Shown: positions 12,561-23,641, numbered from the stretch's first letter. The stretch is 64,000 bases of DNA from Juglans regia (GCF_001411555.2 NW_023361643.1:310001-374000), one strand, 5' to 3'. Notes: a model not told the origin generated them from the sequence alone. Translations and numbers: made by a program.

Positions 12561-13890
12561 CTACGTAAGTAATTATTCTCATGTGCACACACATATATAC
12601 GTGCATGCTAGCTTGATGTCCAATTTCAATGGATGGAGAGATGATCATCATCAATAGAGAGAGAGAAACCTATATATGTTAGTGTGATTGTTTCCATGAT
12701 GAGAGTCACAATGGAATATTGAAAGAGTTGTTGTGCCATTAATGGAGCCATAAAAAGTAGTGAAAGTGCAGTAGTAATGAAGTCGACCTATTTATATTGC
12801 TCCATAAATTGAAGCAGCATCGTGAGAATTATTAATACTACCAAACAATACCTAAACATATAGCAACAAGGAAAAAGTAAGTTTACCTACGGATCCGCAT
12901 CTTCATGATTTCTGATTTCAAAGTTCAAAAGTGTCATAAATAATAGTCCAAAAAGATCACAATTTGAAGCAATAAGAGAGAGAGAGAGAGGCCAATGCAG
13001 GCGGAACGCATATATATGTTGAATTCCATGCAGCAATCATGGCCTTTCAATCAATTTCTAAAGACTTCCAAATCTCATGATGATAGAGTGAGGCATCGGA
13101 TATTTGGTGGGTTCCACTTTGTCTTACTACCCATGTCACTTATCGACTTTATTATATATAATTAATTTGTTTCAAAACTTTCTTAATTGAGCTGTCAATT
13201 AGCTAGCTATGGAATTAATTAATATTTATTCTGCTTAATTAGATTACTTAATTAACAATATATATATATATATCTTCACCAACTGATCACTTAATATTTT
13301 TATTCCCTCCCAACTTTAAGTTCTATAATTTTTGTATTAATTAATATTATATATAATATGAAAATACAAACTAATTTATATTAATTATAAATTCATAAGT
13401 GATACAGTCCATGCAGTACTTTGATGGCATATATATATATATAATATGTTTGTACGTAGTGTATATATAAGGTACTCCTGCATTATTTTTATTTTTGCGA
13501 AGGAATATTTTCTGGATCTAATTAACATGTATGCTGCCATACGATTTTCCACTAACAACACATCAGCTTTAACTCTAAAGTCCACCAAATTGATCTCTAG
13601 ATTATATGCATGCATCTACAAATCCTCCAAAAAGCTGTTAGAGTAGCCGGTTTTGATGATGATCAATTTGCATGCTTAGAATATTTTAATTTGCATATTT
13701 CTGTATATTTAAGAGTATTTATGTTGGTGATTAAAAAGGTTTAAAGCAGGAGATATAAAAACATATTATATGATGCCTAACTCATTTTTTTTAACACATA
13801 ATGTTGTTTGATCAGTAATTCATACAAACAGCTAGCAAAATAAATGTTGTATGAACCATGTATATTTTTATGTATTTATTTATCTCAGTC

Positions 13891-13936
13891 TTGCGGATGT
13901 CTTAAAGTTCATACAAGACATTTAGGACATCCGCAA
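13891..13936. repeat. Short hairpin with TTGCGGATGTC arms
   Basis: TTGCGGATGTCTTAAA at 13891-13906 pairs with TTTAGGACATCCGCAA at 13921-13936 with a single mismatch and a 14-base loop. It stands alone in AT-rich sequence. The GC-containing arms make it unlikely to be chance, but no role is apparent. Confidence 0.7.
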
Positions 13937-15476
13937 AATATTACATGAAATCAAACACCCATATATGATTAAAGATCAATGAAAATGAAAATGAAAATGA
14001 AAAACTCCCAAATGACAAGAATTATGTCACATTTATCTCATTATAAGGGAGTTTTATATATCATTTTCTAGTAGATTTGTGTGGCTGTTTTTTTACTTTT
14101 CTAAAAAAGTTAGTGTTCGATCTATTTATTTTTACAATACACTAATGGACCATTAATCTAAGTTCAAATTCAAATTCTCTTTCCTATCTTTTTTCTCCTT
14201 CTATATATATATAGGTATATATATATATATATATACCTTCCCACATTTATGCTCTATACTTAAAGTGATTTTAATTTCTTTGCACTAGAATTGGCAGGCA
14301 AAACCACGAGTTTTGACAGTTTCTAGTGGGTCAATATTGCCACTACAAACTATATATAATGGTTGGGGACACTTGTCATAAAATGGACATTTTTATTGGA
14401 TGCAATATGCTAGCATTATTACATAGCAAGTGTCCTTTAGATCATCCAACGGCTGGAACATGATGGCAAACTTGTCGACCTTTGGTTAAAGAGTCTAGTC
14501 AACACATGCAATTATCAAACTGGCCTTCATGTTTTACATGATGTTTAATAATTCAAGACTTTTTAACTCTCCCCTAAATGTTGATGACTTGGGGAGGCTA
14601 GAACTAGTCCACTTATAGAATCTCTATAAGTGTTCCTAAAGGGTTTTCTGCCAATATAATTACTAGCAGAAGTGGAGTTTTCTTGCAGCCATCTTTCTGA
14701 AAAAGATAACAATAATAGCACTAAAATAATAACATTATTGTTACTAGGGTTGCACATTGCCTATATATACTAATTAAGGAGATTGTGGAAGCCAATAAGG
14801 AATTCATGTCTCTAGCATTTTCAATACAACTCCACAAATCTTTAAGGATATTTGTAATTAGTTTGTTGATTTGGTACACACCCAAGATAATCTTTGCTAT
14901 CTCCTTGTTCTTTGTTTATCTTTTCTCTTTTTGTTTTCACCCTAAAATCTAGCACCATGTGTTTCTGAATGACTTTGCCTCTTCCATTTTACTTATATGA
15001 AGCAACAGATACAACTTTATGATTAGGTCCTGTGTGTGTGTGAGAGGCATAAGATGTTAATGCTGCTTTAATAACTAAAAAAATAACTTCATCGGGTTTA
15101 TTTTGTTCTGCCTGTAACCCAGGCACTCAGAATGAAGTTTGCCAGAGTCGAAGAAACCCAAACACTTGCTCCCACTCAGGATTGTCAAATGTGTGTGCAA
15201 AAGGAAACCTAAGCATAAATATTATAGCAAAACAACCCCATTTCTAATTTACCCAAACGATTTCGTTAAGAACCATGAAGAGCTAGAACAGAGTAAATTA
15301 CCTTGGGAAATCGACTCCAGCTAAGTGGATCAGGAGATGAATGGGACGGAAAATCGACTCCAACCCACTTTGATTTGGAAAAGGGTCGACGATGATGAAG
15401 AACAAAGCCTTAGAGTGAAAAAAAATGGGACTTTTTTCACTGGTGTCGACTCCGCAAAAACTGACGAAGATGCCGA

Positions 15477-15752
15477 TTAGTGGGTGTTCGATGGGGCGGA
15501 GTCGCGTACATTGCTTACGCGAGAATCACTGGACTGAAGCAGTGCTAATGTTAATGGTTTCATTCGGTGAAAGTTGATTAGAGGAAATTTTGTGTGGGCG
15601 GTGAGCAATCTATAGCTAGAGAGAAATGGAGAAGATGAAAGTTGGGGACGACTAATGTGAAATCGGGATTTGGGGGGAAATGTTAAACTTTTTCTGGGGT
15701 GTTGGCACCGAGGACCTAAAATGACTATTGCAGCAAAATTGTGAGACGCCAT
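15477..15752 (-). other. Open frame at the 5' arm of CACTA-1, possible leader exon
   Basis: A 91-codon frame starting MASHNFAAIV lies just inside the right subterminal repeats, on the same strand as the transposase. Serine/proline-rich composition is typical of chance frames in plant 5' leaders. It may be part of the first exon of the element's transcript. I see no domain. Confidence 0.25.
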
Positions 15753-15764
15753 AAGGTTTTACCT

Positions 15765-15985
15765 TTTTGCGGCAGTTAAATTCGCCACAATTATCTTAAA
15801 AATCGCAGCATAAAATCAAATAAATTTGCAGCGAAATTTATTCGCCGCAAAAAACTTTAAATTCGCTACAAAAGATAAAATTAAAAATGAACCCCTTTGA
15901 AGCAGCGTCGAAGTAGAAAATCGTCGTTAAAGATTGCTTATTGTGGCAATATTATTTCCAGCAGACAAAAAATCGCCGCAATAGA
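15765..15985. repeat. Right subterminal repeat array of CACTA-1
   Basis: Several copies of the CGCCGCAA/CGCCACAA motif (near 15791, 15845, 15866 and 15972) match the array at 520-1140. This is the expected binding region for the element's DNA-binding protein. Confidence 0.8.
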
Positions 15986-15989
15986 CCTT

Positions 15990-16002
15990 TTTTCTTGTAG
16001 TG
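15990..16002 (-). repeat. Right terminal inverted repeat of CACTA-1
   Basis: TTTTCTTGTAGTG, the exact inverse of 475-487, followed by the TTT duplication at 16003-16005. Confidence 0.95.
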
Positions 16003-16007
16003 TTTGT

Positions 16008-16016
16008 CTATATATA
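16008..16016 (+). promoter_or_regulatory. TATA box of DUF247 copy A
   Basis: CTATATATAG occurs six bases from the CACTA-1 end and is conserved in the intact-site copy at 30284-30292. The start codon is about 260 bases downstream in both. The transposon thus separates this box from its upstream promoter (221-474). Confidence 0.6.
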
Positions 16017-16276
16017 GCCCTTTAATGTTAAAGAGTAGTCTCATGGTGAATTAAAGATCTGCATTTCATTTCCAAAGTTTGGAAAGCTCTTTAATTTGTC
16101 CGTAATCTCAGTGCATGCGCATAAAGCTCGCAGGACGAGTACTTGTGTTGTATCAAGTTCAACAAGAAATCTCTTCCTCTCATTCTCAGGTTTATTTCAT
16201 TAATTTCTTTTATTCTTTTATGCAATTCGATTGTGTTTGTCAGCAGGAAGTTCCAGAATAGCAACTTGATAAATAG

Positions 16277-17146
16277 ATGGTAGGACAATCAGCAAGTTTT
16301 GAAAAAAATCAGGAACATGGGGCTAAAAAATTGTCTGAGGAAATCGAAGGTATGATAAAAAACTTAGATACACTCCCAGCATCATCACCTAAACATTGTT
16401 GTATCTGCAAGGTTTCAAATCATATTCGCAAATCGAACGAAGAAGCTTATACTCCTCAGGTAATTTCAATTGGGCCTTTCCATCGCAATAACCCAAAATT
16501 GCAAACCATGGAAAGGTTTAAATTGAGTTATCTAAAGAGTTTCAAGGAACGAGCCGACACAGAGTTGGAAGATATAGTAAGCACTATAAAAGGTGCGGAA
16601 GAAAGTGTTCGGGAAAGTTATTCGGAGACTATATAACTTAACAGTGATGATTTTGTGAAAATGATCCTGCTTGATGCCAGCTTCATTATCGAGTATTTCT
16701 GGAAAAACAAGACGCTAGACTGGACTGACAATGACTGGGAAATATTAGAGCCGTGGTATTGCAATAGGATGCAGGTGGACGTTGTATTACTTGAAAATCA
16801 ACTTCCCTTCTTTATTATTGAGAAAATATATGACAATGCATTTCCATCTCTCTCAAAAAACAACCCCTTCATTGGGCTTACCATTCGCCAGTTCGAATAT
16901 TAGAACGTTCAAATTTCCCAATATTCTCCGTCGACAAAAATATTGCACTTCACTGACTTGGTTAGAAACTTTGCATGCCTCCTAGCGAAAGGCGACGAGA
17001 AAAAAAGTCTCAAAATATGAAGGAAATGTACATGAGTGCAGCCTTGCTGGATGAGGTAGGATTGAAGTTTAAGAAGAGAGAATCAAGCAATATTAATTGG
17101 TCACCTCTTGATATAAAATATGCAGACAGAGTGATGGAAATCCCCC
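16277..17146 (+). pseudogene. DUF247 (UPF0481) protein, broken copy A
   Basis: Closely parallels copy B at 30544. It starts MVGQSASF and reads [22 protein letters not shown], the DUF247 N-terminal signature; DUF247 proteins are plant proteins usually with a C-terminal membrane segment. Three defects are visible against copy B: a TAA at 16634-16636 where copy B has TCA, a TAG at 16901-16903 where copy B has TAC (Tyr), and one T missing near 16970. After copy B's homology ends (about 17074) this copy still reads LDIKYADRVMEIP, as real DUF247 proteins do. The coding sequence then runs into the Transposase_32 remnant of CACTA-2. The C-terminal third is absent. Confidence 0.88.
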
Positions 17147-17837
17147 TATGCTATCCGCAGCAAAAATCTAGCTCGATTGATCTCGGAATCAGTCTTGTGT
17201 TTTTTCAAATCAATGTTATAGCCAACAATCAAATTAAGCATTCTAAAAAATGCTATACAATCGGCCTGTCGGATCACCTTACTCCCATTATATGGAGAAG
17301 GCGATGGGTCTTGCACTAGCTGACGCACCTGATCGTCTGTGAGGCCATCATTAGGTAGATCCTCATCCTCACTATCATCCTCACTAGCATCCGAATCTAC
17401 ATTCGGGGCTAGAGTAGAGGATGCGGCCGGTATGTCGGAATCAAATGGTGCAGCCGTTGGTCCCCGTGTAGCCGCTGCAGGATATGCGTCGGCCACTCAC
17501 GAGATGTCAAGGAACTCAGCAATAATGCGAGGAAAGAAATTAATACTCACTCCCTGGACTAATAGGTGTAGAACAAAACATCAGCGCTAAGTTCTCCCAT
17601 GGCACGGTAGAACTCACCGACCATCTCTGGATATGAAGTCCCTAGCTGCTCACAGATCAATATCCATCTCCGATTGGTGAAGATGGATTGTATGCTCCAT
17701 CTCTCCCATGAAAGATTGGAGAAGTCAGACAAAATGACTGGACGCTTGATAAGTATGGGCCTCGTCTCATGAGTATGAGCTGCTCTACTACTTTGGCTTG
17801 GTTGATTTCTAGCACGTTTTGTTCCACTGGATGCCAT
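17146..17837 (-). pseudogene. Transposase_32-like gene of CACTA-2, N-terminal part
   Basis: Starts MASSGTKRAR at 17837. It reads INRRWILICEQLG-like sequence (TNRRWILICEQLGTSYP) and EFYRAMGE, the pattern of the putative plant transposon protein domain PF20167, then, after a one-base frame change near 17570, VQGVSINFFPRIIAEFLDIS and a TGA. The second half carries an acidic linker and SEINRARFLLRIA. At 17146 a stop falls exactly where CACTA-3's copy continues ARGDPIDLP. The gene points away from the main transposase. The rest was lost when this end of CACTA-2 was joined to DUF247 copy A. The function of this domain is not established. Confidence 0.65.
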
Positions 17838-17934
17838 TGATATACTGTTTAACCATAAGGAAAGTAAGAATATAATTAACCATAATATTTAAATTATATA
17901 ATTGAAGAATTATAGTATATTGAAATGAATTGAA

Positions 17935-18120
17935 ATAATTCGTTCAAACGTAACATATTCTGTTCGAATTAGTCAAATCTATTTGAATGGACTATTCTGT
18001 TCATTTGAACCGGAAAAATTTGTTCATTCGAACGAATTTATGTTATTCAAATAGAAATAATGTTGTTTGGCAACTAAGGGTTTAAACAGAGAATAGTTAG
18101 TTCGAACGGGAAGAAGCCAA
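17935..18120. repeat. GTTCGAAC-type repeats, left part of CACTA-2
   Basis: Several degenerate copies of the palindrome GTTCGAAC (for example near 17941, 17961, 18020 and 18091), the same motif as at the right end of this element and in CACTA-3. Confidence 0.65.
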
Positions 18121-18188
18121 ACAGCTATGGCTGAGTCGACTCAGCCCCGAATTGAAAAACTTCCTATCTAGATGTTATCCAATATTTT

Positions 18189-18250
18189 AATCGGTAGAAA
18201 TGATTAAGGAGTAAAGCCCAATCATTTCTGCACAATCATTTCTACCGATT
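18189..18250. repeat. Perfect 17-bp inverted repeat
   Basis: AATCGGTAGAAATGATT at 18189-18205 is exactly inverted at 18234-18250, with 28 bases between and an extra internal AATCATTTCTG copy. It looks like a small foldback or MITE remnant. Confidence 0.8.
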
Positions 18251-18689
18251 ATTTTGATGTTATTTCTACGGAATACACCAAAATGGGTGGATTTCGGATT
18301 TGAAATCCATACCCCCCAAACATAAACCATTTGTGCAAAAAACTAAACAATAGAGGTGAAGAGTTGACCCATACCTCTTAGAAGTTCAAATGTCGGGTTG
18401 CTACGGCGGTTGAGTGGCGCTTTTCATAGCAGAGATAAGGGGCAAACTCAGAGGCTCTCGGCGGTTGATGGTTCGAATGAGAGAGTTTTGTGGAATTGTA
18501 TTCAAACTACGTCTATAATGATCGTGGTGTCTCGTTCCAGCTGGATAAATATCCGTTCAAACGGTTATTATATTAATATATTTATAATTATATTACTAAT
18601 AATAGTATATAATAATACTAATATTACGAAGTACAAAATTATAAAAATAAAACTAATAATAGTATTATAATACTTTTAATTAATATATT

Positions 18690-19590
18690 TAGCATATTAT
18701 TTGTAAATATATTTATTCTATTATACTAAGTACATACTAAGTACTTAGAATAATTACAATGGCTTAATTATATAACTACTATATATAAGTTATGATAACT
18801 ATACAAGTTAATATAATTAATACAAATATAGATATAGTAGTTATTAGTTATATAGCTACTATAGTGTAAGTATTATATATATAGTTACTATATAGCTATA
18901 GCTATTATAAGCTATGATAACTATACAAGTTAATATAGTTAATATATATATAGTAACTATTAGTTATTTATCTACTACAGTGTAAGTATTATATATAGTT
19001 ACTATATAGCTATATCTATTATAAGTTATAATAACTATACAAGTTAATATAATTAATATAAATATAGATATAGTAGTTATTAGTTATATAGCTACTATAG
19101 TGTAAGTATTATATATATAGTTACTATATAGCTATTTCTATTATAAGTTATGATAATTATACAAGTTAATATATATATAGTAGCTATTAGTTATATAGGT
19201 ACTACAATATAAGTTATATATATAGTTACCATATAGCTATATCTATTATAAGTTATGATAACTATACAAGTTAATATAATTAATATAAATATAGATATAA
19301 TAGTTATTAGTTATATAGCCACCATAGTGTAAGTATTATATATATAGTTACTATATAGTTATAGCTATTATAAGTTATGATAATTATACAAATTAATATA
19401 GTTAGTATATATATAGTAGCTATTAGTTATATAGGTACTTCAGTATAAGTATTATAAGTTATAATAACTATACAAGTTAAAATAATTAATATATATATAT
19501 ATATAATAGCTATTGGATTTATAGGTACTATAATGTAAGTATTATAAGTCATGATAACTATACAAGTTATCACAAGTATAGTAACTAGTT
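18690..19590. repeat. AT-rich tandem array, units of about 105-122 bp
   Basis: The marker ATACAAGTTAATATA starts at about 18801, 18923, 19037, 19159, 19264, 19386 (variant), 19470 and 19560. The spacings are 122, 114, 122, 105, 122, 84 and 90, so longer and shorter units alternate over the first part. Each unit also holds ATAGCTACTATAGTGTAAGT. There are no genes. Confidence 0.85.
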
Positions 19591-20780
19591 ACTATAGTTA
19601 CCATAGTTACTAGTTACTATTATAAGTTACTATAACTATACTTATTATATTTTATATTACAAGGTAGTAAGTTATATAATATATAGTGCAAAACCAAAAG
19701 ACCAAAACTATATATCTATATATATATATTAATAAGTACTATATATTAATAGTTAGTATATAATATAAGTATTAAATTAACTATTAGATTTGTAGTACAT
19801 TATATATTATCAATTATAATTTAAAATAGTTGCTATAATATAGAGTTATTATATACTATATATTAATAAAATATTTTGTGATTGGTTCGAACCCAATAAT
19901 GTCCCGTTCGAACGGTTTTATTTTGAGGAATGTGTTTGGAGGGAAACTTCATGCCAAATACTCTGAATGTTTGTTTATTCGAACGTGAAAATTCGTCATT
20001 CGAACGCACTGGTCGAACAGTGTTATGAAAATACCCTTTGAGCTTGTCTACATTTGAAGAATATGCCAATGAATATTCTAATTTGTTAGTTTGAACAACA
20101 AAATTATACGTTCGAATGTGAAATAAATTCGCGGCAAATTTAGCGCCTATTCGAAATTTTCTTGTTCGAATGCGTAAATATTCGGTTTGAACGGGACTTC
20201 ACAAATTCAAATACCTAAACCTCCAGTTCATTTTCACAGTTGATGAAAATTTATTTGGAGGCAGACAATTTTGTGTGTGTGAGAGAGTGTTGTGGAGAGA
20301 GAGAGAGGAACAGACTTAGTGAGGGAAGGGATTCTTGAGAAAGAGAGGAGAGGTTTATAAAAGGTATTATTATTTTTTTGTTCTTTGTTTTTTGTATTTC
20401 GAGTTTCATTAATGTTAGTTTATTGCACATTATTTAGGTTTTCTCATAATGTGTTTTATGCTTATGTAGGTATTATGAATTGATATTTTTGTTTGGATTG
20501 CTTAATTCGAGATAATATTTATAATTTTTAGATTTTTGATAATTTATAGTTTTTAATTAATAATATTAAGATTTTTGGTATATTTAAGATTCTGCAATCT
20601 CATTTAAAATGGCCACTCTGCCAATATACATCTTATGAGATTGTGATTGTGAAAATTGTGTTTTGTGGCAAATGTTTTGTCTCTATTTCGTATCTGGAAT
20701 CTGGGTTAGTCCCATTCGAACGTTATAATTTTAGTTTGAATGGAATCCCGTACGATAAAAATCTTGTTCGAACAGCATCC
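19591..20780. other. AT-rich spacer with GTTCGAAC repeats and a possible leader
   Basis: Degenerate GTTCGAAC motifs occur near 19888, 19906, 19978, 20001, 20110, 20165, 20718 and 20765. A GA-rich stretch near 20280-20350 precedes a T-rich region, resembling the untranslated leader seen at 41090-41240 in CACTA-3. No gene is visible. Confidence 0.5.
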
Positions 20781-20879
20781 TAATAATTGCTTAAATTATA
20801 ATATAATATAATTATATAATATAGTAATTGCTTAAAAAATAATATAATATAATTATAAAATTCTACATATAATATATTT

Positions 20880-22610
20880 AATTAAAATAGAAACTTAAAA
20901 TATAGATATAACATAGCAATTGTTAATAGTTAAATTAATGTTTAATACTTATAAAAAATTTAATTATAAAATAAAAATAATTAAATATAATTCCAAAATA
21001 TTATGCACTAAAATTAAATTAAAAATTTAAAATATGGAGATAAGATAGCAATTGTTAATAGTTAAATTAATGTTTAATACTTATAAAAAATATAATTATA
21101 AAATAAATATAATTAAATATAATTAAAAAATATTATGCACTAACATTAAAATAGAAACTTACAATATGGACATAACATAGCAATTGTTAATAGTTAAATT
21201 AATGTTTAATGCCTATAAAAAATTAATTATAAAATAAATATAATTACAAAATATTATGCGCTAACATTAAATTAGAAACTTAAAATATGGATATAACATA
21301 GCAATTGTTAATAGTTAAATTAATGTTTAATACTTATAAAAATATTTAATTATAAAATAAAAATAATTAAATATAATTACAAAATATTATGCACTAACAT
21401 TAAAATAGAAACTTAAAATATAGATATAACATAGCAATTGTTAATAGTTAAATTAATGTTTAATACTTATAAAAAATTTAATTATAAAATAAAAATAATT
21501 AAATATAATTACAAAATATTATGCACTAAAATTAAATTAAAAACTTAAAATATGGAGATAAGATAGCAATTGTTAATAGTTAAATTAATGTTTAATACTT
21601 ATAAAAAATTTAATTATAAAATAAATATAATTAAAAAATATTATGCACTAACATTAAAATAGAAACTTAAAATATGGACATAACATAGCAATTGTTAATA
21701 GTTAAATTAATGTTTAATACTTATAAAAAATTAATTATAAAATAAATATAATTACAAAATATTATGCGCTAACATTAAATTAGAAACTTAAAATATGGAT
21801 ATAACATAGCAATTGTTAATAGTTAAATTAATGTTTAATACTTATAAAAATATTTAATTATAAAATAAAAATAATTAAATATGATTACAAAATATTATGC
21901 ACTAACATTAAAATAGAAACTTAAAATATAGATATAACATAGCAATTGTTAATAGTTAAATTAATGTTTAATACTTATAAAAAATTTAATTATAAAATAA
22001 AAATAATTAAATATAATTACAAAATATTATGCACTAAAATTAAATTAAAAACATAAAATATGGAGATAAGATAGCAATTGTTAATAGTTAAATTAATGTT
22101 TAATACTTATAAAAAATTTAATTATAAAATAAATATAATTAAAAAATATTATGCACTAACATTAAAATAGAAACTTAAAATATGGACATAACATAGCAAT
22201 TGTTAATAGTTAAATTAATGTTTAATACTTATAAAAAATTAATTATAAAATAAATATAATTACAAAATATTATGCGCTAACATTAAATTAGAAACTTAAA
22301 ATATGGATATAACATAGCAATTGTTAATAGTTAAATTAAAGTTTAATACTTATAAAAAATTAATTATAAAATAAAAATAATTAAATATAATTACAAAATA
22401 TTATGCACTAAAATTAAATTAGAAACTTAAAATATGGATATAACATAGCAATTGTTAGTAGTTAAATTAATGTTTAATACTTATAAAAAATTTAATTATA
22501 AAATAAAAATAATTAAATAAAATTACAAAATATTATGGGGTAAAATTAAATTAGAAACTTAAAATATAGATATAACATATTTAGTAATTGTTAATAGTTA
22601 AATTAATGTG
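20880..22610. repeat. Satellite-like array of 121-133 bp monomers with a 508-bp higher-order period
   Basis: The marker AGCAATTGTTAATAGTTAAA begins at 20915, 21047, 21179, 21300, 21433, 21565, 21687, 21808, 21941, 22073, 22195, 22316 and 22447, with a degenerate last copy near 22584. Spacings cycle as 132, 121-122, 121 and 133. Sequence variants confirm a four-monomer unit: GGAGATAAGAT precedes the marker at 21047, 21565 and 22073, and GGACATAACAT at 21179, 21687 and 22195. The higher-order period is 508 bp (518 in the first unit, which has about 10 extra bases). The array is nearly free of C and G. Confidence 0.93.
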
Positions 22611-23129
22611 ATTTGGAATGTGATTTTATTGTATAATTGTATTAGGAGTTGGATAGTTTTGGATTTTAGGGTAATTTTTATATATACATAAACCTTAGAC
22701 CCATTCGAGAGTTGTGGCCAAATATTCTCTTAAAAAATGTTTGGGTACAACTCTTGAATTGTCCAAAGTGGACATTTTGAGATTCTATCATCTATACGGT
22801 TGATATATTCAGTTTAAAATCTTGCATTAGTCAATTAAAATTTTGGTTCAGCAATTCCTTACATTCTTCAGGTATGTGATCTGTAAGTTTTTCAGCCCAT
22901 TAATAAGGTTGACGACTTATCGTGACTAGCATACTTGAAGAATTGTAGGGAAATGCTGCCAAAATTTATACTAACATTAGATTTTAGGACTGAGTATATA
23001 TGCGATATAGATGATAGTCTCTCGAATGAGGTATGATCAACTACCTTATAAAAGTTAGATTTTTTTTATAGTGTTTATCCCATGAATTAGGTGTTTCTTG
23101 ACAGATATCCAACAAGTAGCGGAAATACA
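22611..23129 (+). other. Leader region before the CACTA-2 transposase
   Basis: No protein is recognisable. It contains CTTGAATTGTCC and AAGTGGACATTTTGAGATT, which resemble 42060-42090 in CACTA-3 and 56950-56990 in CACTA-4, each a few hundred bases upstream of the transposase start. This is probably the conserved leader of the transposase transcript. Confidence 0.55.
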
Positions 23130-23640
23130 ATGGATAAAAGTTGAATGCTACTAGGAGATAGATTTGGGCGAAACTATAAGGAGTATGCACAAAGGGTGAA
23201 GTTTTTTATAGAGTGTGCTCGCATAAGTGTTGACAGTCGAGGATTTATAAGATGTCCGTGCAAGAAGTGCAAAAATCTTAGTTCTTATAATTTGGTGGTG
23301 GTGGAGGATCATTTATTTGTAAATAGAATTGATCATAAATACTCACCTTGGGTCTTAAATGGCGAACCATTTCCCAAAGGAGTTAGATTTAGCAGTCAGA
23401 CCAATCAAATTGAGGAAGGTAACGACATCGACATTGAAGACATTAATGTGGATGATCCTGATGACAATGATGATAATGGAGAGGATATGACTGAGATGTT
23501 AAGCGATCTGGAGGCATGAATATTTGGGATGAGGGATGGAGAAGGAACATCTGTACAATCATTTGAGGGAAATGATAATTTTGCAAGACTGTGGGAGGAT
23601 GCACAAAGAGAGTTGTACGAGGGGTGCACTCGTCATAGCA
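23130..23640 (+). pseudogene. CACTA-2 transposase N-terminus, transposase-associated domain
   Basis: The start ATG is at 23130 (MDKS), then TGA at 23142-23144 replaces the family's Trp codon, followed at once by MLLGDRFG. The domain then reads SRGFIRCPCKKCKN and YSPWVLNGEPF with an acidic tail, open from the second Met to 23519. TGG to TGA is a G-to-A change. CACTA-4 has TAG at the same codon. Re-initiation at the next Met could rescue most of the domain, but downstream frames are also broken. Confidence 0.85.
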
Positions 23641-23641
23641 A

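Larger units (their letters stand above)
9034..15476. other. Long noncoding 5' region of CACTA-1
   Basis: About 6.4 kb of AT-rich DNA upstream of the transposase start. I recognise no domain in either strand. It has several TA and GA microsatellites and a short perfect hairpin. A stretch around 10800-11060, minus strand, reads as an open frame of about 50 codons, but nothing identifies it. The length is unusual for a leader or first intron and could include captured or inserted DNA that I cannot identify by eye. Confidence 0.5.
475..16002 (-). mobile_element. CACTA-1: complete 15.5 kb CACTA (En/Spm) transposon
   Basis: The element starts CACTACAAGAAAA at 475 and ends with its inverse at 16002. 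It is flanked by TTT on both sides (472-474 and 16003-16005), the 3-bp duplication expected of CACTA elements. The paralogous locus near 30279-30281 has a single TTT and no insert. Subterminal arrays of CGCCGCAA-like motifs lie inside both ends. The coding strand is minus: a TNP2-like transposase (5342-9033) followed by a Transposase_24 gene (3294-4450). The 6.4 kb between the transposase start and the 5' (right) arm has no recognisable gene. All transposase frames carry frameshifts, so this copy is probably not autonomous, though the ends look usable. Confidence 0.93.

Noticed and set aside
14563..14757. 64-codon minus frame with a hydrophobic N-terminus, like a small secreted peptide
   Set aside because: No conserved peptide-hormone motif at the C-terminus. 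It lies inside the noncoding arm of CACTA-1 and could be chance.
18690..22610. Tandem arrays considered as a CRISPR-like array
   Set aside because: Units are contiguous monomers without unique spacers, are extremely AT-rich, and sit in a plant transposon.
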